Of a DNA stretch of 32,050 bases, positions 18,314 through 26,682 are shown in pieces. Source of the stretch: an uncultured Chromatiaceae bacterium (GTDB lineage Bacteria > Pseudomonadota > Gammaproteobacteria > Chromatiales > Chromatiaceae); assembly GCA_937923175.1 (NCBI GenBank), contig CALALB010000044.1, positions 1 to 32,050 of the forward strand, in the 5' to 3' direction. Both the position numbers and the translations under genes were made by a program. How positions within the stretch are numbered: position 1 is the first letter of the stretch; every line of letters starts with the position of its first letter. The notes under the pieces are model-generated. The model was not told the DNA's origin and did no database searches. It was given only the letters and a program-made list of their open reading frames with translations.

Positions 18314-20632
18314 ATGTCCCAGTTTTTTTGGCTCTGCCAATTGCTTGTTTGGCTCGTGTTCAGCAATCCGTGGCCAAGCGCTATGGCCCAGGTTGAACAG
18401 GGGATCATCCTCGAGGAGAGTCATCAACCCCAGACAGGATTGATCGAACAGTCGCAAAACCCGCCTGCTGCCTCCCCTGAGCCAGAGGCGGTGGCAAGCG
18501 AACCGATGGGCGCCGAAACCATCCCCTCCCCCCCTGGTTCCGAGTCCATCCCGCCGGAGCAGATCTATTCCGCAGGGCGCTGGGCTGAGCCGAGATTATG
18601 GGAGATGCTCAATCAAGGCCAATACCAAAGGCTCGATGCCGAGATTAAACGCTTGCGCCAGGAAGACCCCCACTGGAACCCACCGGAGGAGCTGATCTAT
18701 TGGCTCAACCATCATCTTAAGCTGCTCGCCCAGCCTCAACCGTCCGCTGTCCAGACCACTGCGCCCAAGGCCAAGCGCCTATCCAGCCCTGCCGACCGCC
18801 AGCGTCTAGCCTATGAGCAGGCGGCAACGGCGGCTGATCGCCTGCATCGGCGCGGCCAAAGCGCCCAAGCCCTTGGCCAGCTTGAACCCTGGGTGAAGCG
18901 GATTCAGCAGACGCGCGATGCCGGGCGCCTCGAGCTTTTGGCCTGGGTTCGGCTGGCGGTCGGCCAAAACGAACAGGCGCTGGCCGATTTTCAGCAGGTT
19001 TTGGCTTGGCAGCCGGGGATTGAGGCCGTGCGCGGCGAATTGATCGCCCTGCAGCATTTGGAACGCGCTGAGGAGCTTTTGGCACTCGCACCTAAACGGG
19101 CTCAACGCTGGCCGGCGCTCAAGCCGACCGCCCTCTCTGCCCTGCGCAGCCTAGCAACCCAGCGTCATGACTCAGGGGATTATCAGGCCGCCCAGCGCCT
19201 GTTGGAGACAGCTGTCCAGCTCGATCCCCATGACCTCGATACCCGCCGGTTTTTGGCCTGGAATAACCTCAAGGCGGGGCAAACCCGCTTGGCCGCCGAT
19301 CGATTCCAGATGCTCTATCGGGAGACCGGCGATGAAGAGAGCGCGCGCGGTTTGATCCTGAGCCTGCGCGCCCTCTCTGCTGAGTCTGAGCTGGCTGCCC
19401 AGGCCCAGGCGGATAGCGGCCAGCTGGGGCGGCTCTGGCGGCAAGAACAGTCCCGCACTGCCTATTCAGCCGGCCAGTTGGCAAAGGCCTGGCAGCTCGA
19501 CCCCGAGTCCTTTCCGGAACTGGCTGGCCTCACCAGCCCAAGCCTGCTAGGGGGGGGTAGAATGCGCTGGCGCTCAGGCGATTCAGGCACTAGCCGCCTG
19601 CGCGAGCTCAGCCTGCCGTTCCTGGCCTATGAACATCGCGCGGGTCCATTAAGCCTTGGGATGCGCATTACCCGCATCGAGCTCGACGCCGGCAAATCAA
19701 AAGCCGGGGAACCCCTCGGCTCAGACCCTGGCGATGCGACCCCGTATCGCCTCGCGCCGACGACCCGCCTCAGCGATGGCCTGCGCCCAAGCCTTAGCCT
19801 CAGTTACACAGATCGGCTGGAGTGGGGGCTCTTGCTCGATACCACCCCCAGCTCAGGTGAGCGCTCGCCCCGCCTCGATGGGGCGCTGAGCCTCTCCCAA
19901 TTCCGCCCCGATGGCGCCTGGTCGGTGCACCTTGAACAGCGCCCGGTGCGCGAAAGCATCCTGTCCTACACCGGTCTGCGCGATCCCTATAGCGGCAAGA
20001 CCTGGGGCCAGGTCAGCAAACGCGGGATCTCGGCCCAGGGTTGGCAGAGCCTGACGCCGCGCCTAAGCCTTACTGCCGCATTCCAATTCCACGACTATCA
20101 AGGAGCGTCGGTCGCTGACAATCGGGGTGGGAGCGGTCGGCTCGGCTTAAGCTATGGATTCAAGGCCCCAGGATTCCATTATCTCAACCTGGGTCCATTC
20201 ATCGACTATCGCCGGTTCGCCGACAACCTCAGCCATTTCACCCTTGGGCATGGCGGCTATTACAGCCCCCAGTATGACCTGGGCCTTGGCTTGTCCTTGG
20301 ATTTTCAAACCCAAGCAGGCCGCTCTTGGCTGCTCAAGGGCGCGCTCTATGCCGCCTGGCGCGACCAGGAACAGGACCCTGCCCCTTGGTTTCCTCTGGC
20401 CGATGACGGGCGACGTTATGCCGGCGCTGCGCAAAGCGGTCTAGCCAGCGGTCTGGCATTGCAAGGCGCCTGGCTGCTAGCCCCCCATTGGCAATTGAGC
20501 GCCAGCGCCCTGTTTGACCACAGCCCAAGCTTTGAGCAGGGCGCCGCCTGGCTGATACTGCGCTATCAGTTTGAACCGCGCCGCGCCTTATTCAGCGAGG
20601 ATCTGCAGACCAGGTCCCTGACCGCAGACTGA
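18314..20632 (+). CDS. bcsC: Cellulose outer-membrane export protein, short BcsC
   Basis: TPR and beta-barrel protein that guides glucan through the periplasm and outer membrane. The 772-residue product begins with a signal peptide (FFWLCQLLVWLVFS, likely cut after AMA). A Pro/Glu-rich low-complexity stretch follows (about 35-85), then TPR-like helices (about 165-400) including QALADFQQVLAWQPG and AAQRLLETAVQLDP. The C-terminal barrel domain has the family motif GHGGYYSPQ near 645-653. BcsC is usually 1100 residues or more with many more TPRs, so the periplasmic part here is much shortened. A ribosome binding site (GAGG) precedes the ATG, and the gene starts ten bases after bcsZ. No intrinsic terminator is evident after it. 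A PgaA-like role is less likely given bcsABZ upstream. Confidence 0.9.
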   Translation: MSQFFWLCQLLVWLVFSNPWPSAMAQVEQGIILEESHQPQTGLIEQSQNPPAASPEPEAVASEPMGAETIPSPPGSESIPPEQIYSAGRWAEPRLWEMLNQGQYQRLDAEIKRLRQEDPHWNPPEELIYWLNHHLKLLAQPQPSAVQTTAPKAKRLSSPADRQRLAYEQAATAADRLHRRGQSAQALGQLEPWVKRIQQTRDAGRLELLAWVRLAVGQNEQALADFQQVLAWQPGIEAVRGELIALQHLERAEELLALAPKRAQRWPALKPTALSALRSLATQRHDSGDYQAAQRLLETAVQLDPHDLDTRRFLAWNNLKAGQTRLAADRFQMLYRETGDEESARGLILSLRALSAESELAAQAQADSGQLGRLWRQEQSRTAYSAGQLAKAWQLDPESFPELAGLTSPSLLGGGRMRWRSGDSGTSRLRELSLPFLAYEHRAGPLSLGMRITRIELDAGKSKAGEPLGSDPGDATPYRLAPTTRLSDGLRPSLSLSYTDRLEWGLLLDTTPSSGERSPRLDGALSLSQFRPDGAWSVHLEQRPVRESILSYTGLRDPYSGKTWGQVSKRGISAQGWQSLTPRLSLTAAFQFHDYQGASVADNRGGSGRLGLSYGFKAPGFHYLNLGPFIDYRRFADNLSHFTLGHGGYYSPQYDLGLGLSLDFQTQAGRSWLLKGALYAAWRDQEQDPAPWFPLADDGRRYAGAAQSGLASGLALQGAWLLAPHWQLSASALFDHSPSFEQGAAWLILRYQFEPRRALFSEDLQTRSLTAD

Positions 20633-20996
20633 GATCTGGATCTAAAGGCTCGCTGCCTGGTTTGCGCCCAGCACGCTCTCGGCCCGCACCGATCGCTCCC
20701 CTTCGCCTGTGGCTACCCCTCAAATAGGCTGTTTGCAGGCGCATGTTGTCTCTGGACCAGTAAACGAGCATGCGTCATTCCGGCGCAAGCTGGAATCCAA
20801 GGCGATCCACCCGACCTAAAGAAGGAGCTTCGCTGGGGTTTTTGCTAGGGTCTCTCTACCCGAAAACACTAGCCAGTGCCGTTGCACGAGACCAAAAACC
20901 GGGCAGTGATCTTTGCCGGTGTATCCTGCGCCGCTTGCCAGGGCGATCTGATAAGATGAATTTTCATGATCAGCCTACAGAAGGATTGACCGGCCT
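20633..20996. other. Intergenic region between bcsC and ftsY
   Basis: This 364-base stretch holds a REP-like palindrome at 20777-20796. It also holds a second hairpin: GCTA at 20844-20847 with TAGC at 20870-20873, and inside it GGGT at 20848-20851 with ACCC at 20858-20861. I see no gene, no good T-run terminator for bcsC and no convincing promoter for ftsY. TAAGAT at 20952-20957 is a possible -10 box without a matching -35. Confidence 0.6.
20777..20796. repeat. REP-like palindrome
   Basis: ATTCCGGC at 20777-20784 and GCTGGAAT at 20789-20796 form an eight-pair stem with one wobble and a GCAA tetraloop, preceded by GTC and followed by CC. This matches the widespread proteobacterial intergenic repeat GTCATTCCGGC...GGAATCC. 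I found one copy in this window. Confidence 0.55.
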
Positions 20997-22262
20997 ATGT
21001 TCGGCTTCGGAAAGAAAAAAACCGGATCCTCCCCCAATCCGGATGCGGCCAATCCGATCCAGCCCCAGCCGCCGAGCTCATCCCCCCAGTCAGACCTGTC
21101 TCGGGAAATGCATGTGCCTGCTGGCCAGCCAAAGCCAGCGGCCGAGGCCTCACCGGAACCGGCCAAACGTCCCTGGTTTGGCAAGCTGTTTCGCGCCCCA
21201 GCGAGGGCACGCGCGCCAGATGCATCCGAGCAACCATCAGCCGCTTTTGAACCTGCTGCAGTCGAGGGTCTGAACCAGCCGGTTGAGCCGGCCCAGCCCG
21301 CAACCCTTGAGAGGCTGGCGTCAGCCGAGGATGAGATCAGACCCAAACGCGGGATGCTTGCCCGCCTGCGGGAACGCCTGGCCAAACCGCGCGCCCAGCT
21401 CGGCGCTGGACTTAAGGGTCTATTGGGCGGTCACCAGCGGATCGATGAGGCGCTTTTGGAAGAGATCGAGACCCTGTTGATCACTGCTGATGTCGGGGTG
21501 CCGACCGCCCTACGACTGATGGATGAGCTGCGCACCCGCGTCAGACGTAAGAGGCTCACTGACCCCAATGATTTAATGGCCGCGCTTAAGGAGGAACTCG
21601 CCGCCATCCTGCGCAACGCTGATGGCCCGGTCAAACAGCCGGCACCCGGACGGCCCCAGGTGATCCTGATGGTCGGGGTCAATGGCGCCGGCAAGACCAC
21701 CACCATCGGTAAGCTCGCCAAGCGTCTTCAGAGCGAGGGCAACCGGGTGATGCTGGCAGCAGGCGATACCTTTCGTGCTGCCGCCATCGAACAGCTTCAG
21801 GTCTGGGGTGAGCGCAACGGGGTACCGGTCATCGCCCAACAAGCAGGCGCGGATAGCGCCTCAGTGATCTTCGATGCGCTCCAGGCTGCCACAGCCCGCG
21901 GGATGGATGTCTTGATCGCCGATACCGCCGGACGCCTGCATACCAAGGACAACCTGATGGAGGAGCTCGCCAAGGTGGCCCGGGTACTCAAAAAGATCGA
22001 TCCGGACGCCCCGCACGAGGTGATGCTGGTGCTGGATGCCACCATCGGCCAGAACGCGATCCACCAGGCCGAGCAATTCAATCGCGCCGTGGGACTGACC
22101 GGCATCACCCTCACCAAACTCGACGGCACGGCCAAGGGGGGGATCCTGTTTGCCATCGCCGAGCGCCTCCGGATCCCGATCCGTTTTATCGGTGTGGGTG
22201 AAGCGATCGAAGACCTGCGCCCCTTTGATCCAGACGCCTTTGTCGAGGCCTTGCTGGACTAG
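20997..22262 (+). CDS. ftsY: Signal recognition particle receptor
   Basis: SRP-type GTPase that docks ribosome-SRP complexes at the inner membrane for co-translational insertion. The 421-residue protein has a Pro/Ala/Glu-rich N-terminal A domain (about 1-115). The four-helix N domain and the GTPase G domain follow. Motifs are GVNGAGKTTT starting near 227, DTFRAAAIEQL, DTAGRLHTKDNLMEEL and TKLDGTAKGG. The ATG at 20997 is preceded by AAGGA eleven bases upstream. It leads the ftsY-ftsE-ftsX series, although 204 bases separate it from ftsE. Confidence 0.96.
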   Translation: MFGFGKKKTGSSPNPDAANPIQPQPPSSSPQSDLSREMHVPAGQPKPAAEASPEPAKRPWFGKLFRAPARARAPDASEQPSAAFEPAAVEGLNQPVEPAQPATLERLASAEDEIRPKRGMLARLRERLAKPRAQLGAGLKGLLGGHQRIDEALLEEIETLLITADVGVPTALRLMDELRTRVRRKRLTDPNDLMAALKEELAAILRNADGPVKQPAPGRPQVILMVGVNGAGKTTTIGKLAKRLQSEGNRVMLAAGDTFRAAAIEQLQVWGERNGVPVIAQQAGADSASVIFDALQAATARGMDVLIADTAGRLHTKDNLMEELAKVARVLKKIDPDAPHEVMLVLDATIGQNAIHQAEQFNRAVGLTGITLTKLDGTAKGGILFAIAERLRIPIRFIGVGEAIEDLRPFDPDAFVEALLD

Positions 22263-22286
22263 GCCTTTGCAGGGGGCAATCTCGGA

Positions 22287-22321
22287 GGTTGCAGCGGGTC
22301 GCCGGCTGGCAGTCGGCAACC
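22287..22321 (+). promoter_or_regulatory. Hairpin between ftsY and ftsE
   Basis: GGTTGC at 22287-22292 pairs with GCAACC at 22316-22321, and the enclosed GC-rich 23 bases can form a further short stem. No T-run follows. It may be an RNA-processing or stability element in the ftsY-ftsE spacer. Confidence 0.3.
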
Positions 22322-22466
22322 CCAACGACAGCCGTTCTCCCTACCCCTAACCTGATATTTGCCATGCCCCCAGCGGGGAAGGGATTCAAGGCAGGGGCCT
22401 GCCCTCGGGATGCCAGGTGGGAGAGGCTAAGATTGGCTCTTGCGTTGTTCTACCCAACAAACACCC

Positions 22467-23135
22467 ATGATCCGCTTTCAGAACGTCTATAAACGCTATC
22501 CTGAGCGCGGGGATGCATTGGCTGGGATCGATCTCGAGATCCAGACCGGCGAGATGGTCTTTTTGACTGGGCATTCAGGCGCCGGCAAAAGCACCCTGTT
22601 GCGCCTGATCGGTCTGCTCGAACGCCCAACGCGCGGTCAGGTCCTGGTCAATGGGCGCAATCTCACCACCCTCCCCCGGCGGGAGATCCCCTATCACCGC
22701 CGCCAGGTCGGGATGATCTTTCAGGATCACCGGTTGTTGCCCGACCGCAGCGTCTTCGACAATGTGGCCTTACCGCTGATGGTCATGGGGGTGCACCCCA
22801 AGGAGATCGGGCGACGGGTCCGGGCGGTGCTTGATCAGGTGGGCCTGTTGAGACGGGAGCGCGCCTTGCCAGTGGCCTTGTCAGGGGGTGAGCAACAGCG
22901 GGTTGGGATTGCCCGCGCCTTGGTTGGACGCCCAGCGGTGTTGCTGGCTGATGAACCGACCGGCAACCTCGATCCCGACCTCTCGCGCGAGATCTTTCAT
23001 CTCTTTGAGCGGTTTAAATATGTCGGCATGACCCTGGTCATCGCCACCCATGATTTCGATCTCGTCGAGGAGCTGGGGCACCGGACCCTGAGATTGGACG
23101 AGGGTCGCCTGGTGAGCGATACTGGGGCCTGGTGA
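22467..23135 (+). CDS. ftsE: Cell-division ABC transporter ATPase
   Basis: ATPase partner of FtsX at the division septum, where the pair controls periplasmic cell-wall hydrolases. The 222-residue protein is a complete small ABC domain. It has Walker A GHSGAGKS at 35-42, Q-loop Gln86, signature LSGGE at 139-143, Walker B VLLADEP at 158-164 and switch His195. The ATG at 22467 was chosen over a TTG at 22440 because [12 protein letters not shown] is the family start. No clear ribosome binding site is visible. Its stop overlaps the ftsX start by four bases. Confidence 0.95.
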   Translation: MIRFQNVYKRYPERGDALAGIDLEIQTGEMVFLTGHSGAGKSTLLRLIGLLERPTRGQVLVNGRNLTTLPRREIPYHRRQVGMIFQDHRLLPDRSVFDNVALPLMVMGVHPKEIGRRVRAVLDQVGLLRRERALPVALSGGEQQRVGIARALVGRPAVLLADEPTGNLDPDLSREIFHLFERFKYVGMTLVIATHDFDLVEELGHRTLRLDEGRLVSDTGAW

Positions 23136-24136
23136 GTGTGAACGGACGTCGCCCCCTCCACCAAAGCACTCCGCCCCGCCGGCGTCTGGTACGGGCGCGC
23201 CGCCCCCCGATCCTCGATCGTCTGGGGATCTGGCTCCATCAACACCGCCAGACCCTCATTGACAGCCTATACCGGCTTAGGGCTGCACCCTTGGCCTCGT
23301 CCATGACCGTGACCGTGATCGCCATTTCGCTCGCCCTGCCTACACTGCTTTATATCTTAAGCGCCAACCTGCGGTTGCTCGTCGGCAATTGGGAACAGAC
23401 AGCGGCGATCTCGCTCTTCCTCGACTTTCAGGTCGAGGATCAACAGGCCCAGGCGTTGGCTAGTCAGTTGCGAGGCTGGCCTGAGATCGCCCGCGTCGAG
23501 TTGATCACCCGCGAGCAGGCGTTAGCCGAGTTTCGCGATCTAGGCGGCTTCGAAGAAGCGCTTGATCGCATTCAAGAAAACCCCCTACCGATCGTCCTGG
23601 TCATCTATCCCCAACCCGATCGATCCGACTCGGCCCAACTGGAGGCGTTGCAGAGCCGGCTCCTGGAACTACCCGAGGCAGATTTTACGCGGATGGATAC
23701 GCTCTGGCTCCAACGTCTGGAGGCGATCATCGCGCTGATGCAGGTCATTGCCCTACTGATCGGCGTCCTCCTTGGGATCGGGGTACTGCTGATCGTCGGC
23801 AATACCATCCGCCTCGAGATCCTCAACCGTCATATCGAGATCGAGGTCATGGCCCTAGTGGGGGCCACCCCGGGGTTTATCCGCAGACCCTTTTTATATA
23901 CCGGGGCCTGGTATGGATTGCTCGGCAGTTTACTCGCCTGGATCCTGGTTGGGATCGCCCTGCTGATCCTCCAGGTCTATGTGTCTGAACTGGCATCCCT
24001 GTATCACACCGCCTTCAAACTGTCCGGACTGGGTCTGGGCGAAATCGGCATCCTGATCGGCACCAGCATCCTGCTCGGTCTGATCGGCAGTTGGCTGGCG
24101 GTCGATCGGCATCTGCGCCAGACCCGGACCCTTTAG
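23132..24136 (+). CDS. ftsX: Cell-division ABC transporter permease
   Basis: Membrane partner of FtsE, transmitting ATPase cycles to cell-wall hydrolase activators in the periplasm. The 334-residue protein has a basic cytoplasmic N-terminus (about 1-50) and a first helix near 57-80. A periplasmic extracytoplasmic domain follows (about 85-190), then three more helices, the FtsX/MacB arrangement. The GTG at 23132 overlaps the ftsE stop (GTGA); a second GTG two codons on is possible. The last codon overlaps the stop of the convergent EEP gene. In many gammaproteobacteria rpoH comes next; here it does not. Confidence 0.94.
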   Translation: MSVNGRRPLHQSTPPRRRLVRARRPPILDRLGIWLHQHRQTLIDSLYRLRAAPLASSMTVTVIAISLALPTLLYILSANLRLLVGNWEQTAAISLFLDFQVEDQQAQALASQLRGWPEIARVELITREQALAEFRDLGGFEEALDRIQENPLPIVLVIYPQPDRSDSAQLEALQSRLLELPEADFTRMDTLWLQRLEAIIALMQVIALLIGVLLGIGVLLIVGNTIRLEILNRHIEIEVMALVGATPGFIRRPFLYTGAWYGLLGSLLAWILVGIALLILQVYVSELASLYHTAFKLSGLGLGEIGILIGTSILLGLIGSWLAVDRHLRQTRTL

Positions 24137-24927
24137 ATCGGCGAGAGAGGTCTGGTCAGGCCAAGGGCCGATTCAGCGAGCTTGATGTCTTTGGGCAATT
24201 CGATGCACATGCTGATCGGCAAATGGTCCGAGAGCACATAGTCGATGACGCGTGCCGAGAGGATTTCGATCGGACGCGAGACCAGGATATGATCCAGGTT
24301 ATGGCGCGGACTCCAACTCGGAAAGGTTTTAAGTTCGCAATCCAGACCTCGCATCCCGGCAGCGCGCACCATCGTGCGTAGCCCTTTGGAATCACAACCA
24401 CAATTAAAATCGCCCATCAACACCAAATAGGGGTAGCCGCGCGCCAACTGAGTGAGATACTCAAGCTGGCGCCGGCGCGCGCGCCACCCCAGCGAGAGAT
24501 GGACGATCCCGACTGCAAACACCCCGCCATCCGTGAGCGCAAACTCAGCAACCATGGCGCCCCGCCCAGGCAGCCCGGGCAGGCGGTGTTCGGTGATCGA
24601 GGCGGGGCACAGGCGCGAAAGCAGGCCATTGCTATGCTGGGCAAAGGGCCCAAGGTTACGATTGACTTGGCGATACCAGTGCGGGAAGGCGCCCTGTTTG
24701 GCCAGATACAGGGTCTGGTCGACCTGGGCGCTGCGCAGGCTACCCGCATCGACCTCCTGAAGGCCAACGATATCAAAGTGCCGCACGATCTGGGCAACGC
24801 GGGCGAGATTGGCCAAACGTTCTGGGTGAGGCAGTAGATGTTTCCAACTCTGCAGGAGATAGTCGCTATAGTGGCGCGACTTGATCCCCGCCTGGACGTT
24901 ATAGCTCAACAGATTTAGCCGTCGCAT
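24133..24927 (-). CDS. Endonuclease/exonuclease/phosphatase-family hydrolase
   Basis: Metal-dependent phosphodiesterase-fold protein of 264 residues with no signal peptide. All main family motifs are present: SYNVQ at 8-12, LQEVD near 55-59, HLSLG, GDFNC, LDHILV and SDHLPI. Together these supply the metal ligands and catalytic Asp/His residues. Family members act on DNA, RNA, phosphoinositides or other phosphoesters; sequence alone does not say which. The gene is the last of a minus-strand series and overlaps yggU by 29 bases. Its TAA stop and the ftsX TAG stop share bases at 24133-24136, so no room exists for a terminator between them. Confidence 0.88.
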   Translation of the reverse strand: MRRLNLLSYNVQAGIKSRHYSDYLLQSWKHLLPHPERLANLARVAQIVRHFDIVGLQEVDAGSLRSAQVDQTLYLAKQGAFPHWYRQVNRNLGPFAQHSNGLLSRLCPASITEHRLPGLPGRGAMVAEFALTDGGVFAVGIVHLSLGWRARRRQLEYLTQLARGYPYLVLMGDFNCGCDSKGLRTMVRAAGMRGLDCELKTFPSWSPRHNLDHILVSRPIEILSARVIDYVLSDHLPISMCIELPKDIKLAESALGLTRPLSPI

Positions 24928-25219
24928 GGGCCGTAATGGCGAGGGTGGGTGGGATTTGGCGTGGCCGCTCGATAAGCAGGCGTTTGTAGCGCGCTTGCAC
25001 CCCGCTCAGGATTCTGACCTGGCTCAAGGTTACCCCAAACGCATCCGCGATGAATCTTCGCAGCGCCTCATTACCCTTGCCCTCGACCGGGGGGGCCTTG
25101 AGCCGTATCCGATAATACTCTCCGCTCGGATCAGGCCTCTCAAAGACATCGCGCGGGGCGCGCGGTTGTACCCGCACCCGCAGTTCGAGATCCTCTCCAT
25201 CCCAGCGATACCAGCTCAT
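24899..25219 (-). CDS. yggU: DUF167 protein YggU
   Basis: Small basic cytoplasmic protein of 106 residues in the DUF167/YggU family, whose function is not established. The typical segments are present: LRVRVQPRAPRD near the start, RLKAPPVEGKGNEALRRFIA in the middle, and SGVQARYKRLLIE near the end. It starts four bases after the yggT stop and overlaps the next gene, consistent with the common yggS-proC-yggT-yggU order. Confidence 0.9.
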   Translation of the reverse strand: MSWYRWDGEDLELRVRVQPRAPRDVFERPDPSGEYYRIRLKAPPVEGKGNEALRRFIADAFGVTLSQVRILSGVQARYKRLLIERPRQIPPTLAITAHATAKSVEL

Positions 25220-25223
25220 AGGA

Positions 25224-25799
25224 TCAAAAGGGGCTTGCCACCAGCCATTTGAGCGGCGGGATAAGCAGCATATTGAGCAGGATCAGGACGATCATGGCCA
25301 ACAGGGGCGCCAGATCGATCCCGGCGATCGGGCGCACGAGCCTTCTCGCCGGACTCATGACCGGTGCAATCAGCTGATCCAATAACCGGATGGCTGGATT
25401 GGCGGGATCGGGGCTGACCCAACTGAGGATGGCGCGGATCAAGATCGAGAATAAAAAGAGATTGATGAAAAGCTCGACCATACTCGGGATTGCCCAGGCA
25501 AAGGCGCCGAACAGCGAGCGATCCACTCCCCCAATCCAGGCGACCAGCCCCAGCTCGGCTGAGGACAATAACCAGATCAGGACCAGCGCGGCGAGATCCA
25601 ATCCACCATAGCCTGGAATCAATCGGCGCAAGGGACGCAGCGGCGGCGCGGTCAGCCTGATCAAGGCCTGGGAGATGGGATTGTAAAAGTCAGCGCGTAC
25701 CCATTGCAGCAGGAAACGTAGGGCCACTGTGGCTGTATAAAGTCCGAATAGGGTCTGGATTAAAAAGACCAGCGGATTGAGGAGATAGGATGCGCTCAT
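25224..25799 (-). CDS. yggT: YggT family integral membrane protein
   Basis: Inner-membrane protein of 191 residues made of two tandem YGGT domains. Each domain has a pair of hydrophobic helices and an RxxxPxxxPLRRLIP-type segment (here PPLRPLRRLIP in the first and MSPARRLVRPI in the second). Family members have been linked to osmotic tolerance and to membrane or division functions, but no biochemical role is firm. The ATG overlaps the proC stop by four bases (TCAT at 25796-25799), so translation is likely coupled. Confidence 0.93.
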   Translation of the reverse strand: MSASYLLNPLVFLIQTLFGLYTATVALRFLLQWVRADFYNPISQALIRLTAPPLRPLRRLIPGYGGLDLAALVLIWLLSSAELGLVAWIGGVDRSLFGAFAWAIPSMVELFINLFLFSILIRAILSWVSPDPANPAIRLLDQLIAPVMSPARRLVRPIAGIDLAPLLAMIVLILLNMLLIPPLKWLVASPF

Positions 25800-26623
25800 G
25801 GGGACTCCGAGAGGATGCGCGAGAGTTCGACAGCGCGGTCACGGGCGGCACAGGCTGCCCGGTGCACGAGACGGTGGAGATCGGCCTCGGCAAAAACAGC
25901 GAGTGCCCGTTCGGTCGTCCCACCCGGCGAGGTCACCCGTTCGCGCAGACGGGCAGGTGGATCGGCGCTCTCCATCGCCATCTTGGCTGCACCAAGGGCG
26001 GTCTGGAGGGTCAAAAGACGCGCGGTCTCGGCCTCCAGACCGAGATCGATCGCAGCCTGTTCCAGAGCCTCCATCAATAAAAAGAAATAGGCCGGTCCGC
26101 TGCCGGAGATGGCGGTGACGGCATCGATCGCCGCCTCATCCTCAACCCAGCGCACCAGACCCACAGCGCGCAGGACGGTCTCGGCGCGATTGCGCCCTTC
26201 AGCATCGACCTCTGGGCTGGCATGCAGGCCAATGGCGCCGGTTTGCAGCATTGCTGGGGTATTGGGCATGGCGCGCACGACTGGAACCTGGCCGCCGAGC
26301 CAGCGCTGGATCGTCTGCTCCCTGACCCCAGCCATGACTGAGATCACCAGCGGGCGGCGCTTGGACACGAGCGGCCCCAGCTCGGCGCACACCCGAGCCG
26401 CCATCTGCGGTTTGACACATAGCACCAGGGTTTGAGCCTCAGCAAGACCCTCGAGATTGCTCTCCAGGGTCTGTACCCCCAAGGCTTGCAGCAATTGCCT
26501 GCGCTCGGGATCTGGATCGGATACCTGGATCTCCTGGGGCGCGTAGCCATCGGCGATCAGACCGGCGATCAGACTGGTGGCCATGTTGCCGCCACCGATA
26601 AAGCGAATCTTGGCTGTCGTCAT
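25796..26623 (-). CDS. proC: Pyrroline-5-carboxylate reductase
   Basis: Last enzyme of proline synthesis, reducing pyrroline-5-carboxylate with NAD(P)H in the cytoplasm. The 275-residue protein has an N-terminal Rossmann motif FIGGGNMA (8-15). The family segments VKPQ, VRAMPNTPA and ISGSGPAYFFLLMEAL follow, and the C-terminal helical dimer domain contains the signature VTSPGGTTERAL. Length is normal. It follows yggS after 59 bases and overlaps yggT by four. Confidence 0.96.
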   Translation of the reverse strand: MTTAKIRFIGGGNMATSLIAGLIADGYAPQEIQVSDPDPERRQLLQALGVQTLESNLEGLAEAQTLVLCVKPQMAARVCAELGPLVSKRRPLVISVMAGVREQTIQRWLGGQVPVVRAMPNTPAMLQTGAIGLHASPEVDAEGRNRAETVLRAVGLVRWVEDEAAIDAVTAISGSGPAYFFLLMEALEQAAIDLGLEAETARLLTLQTALGAAKMAMESADPPARLRERVTSPGGTTERALAVFAEADLHRLVHRAACAARDRAVELSRILSESP

Positions 26624-26682
26624 GGATCACTCGTCATCATCAGCACTGGATTGCGATCCATTGTACGCCCATTTATCAAAAA

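Noticed and set aside
20770-21273. 167-codon plus-strand frame between bcsC and ftsY
   Set aside because: It begins in the REP-like repeat and runs into ftsY in another frame, with no recognisable product.
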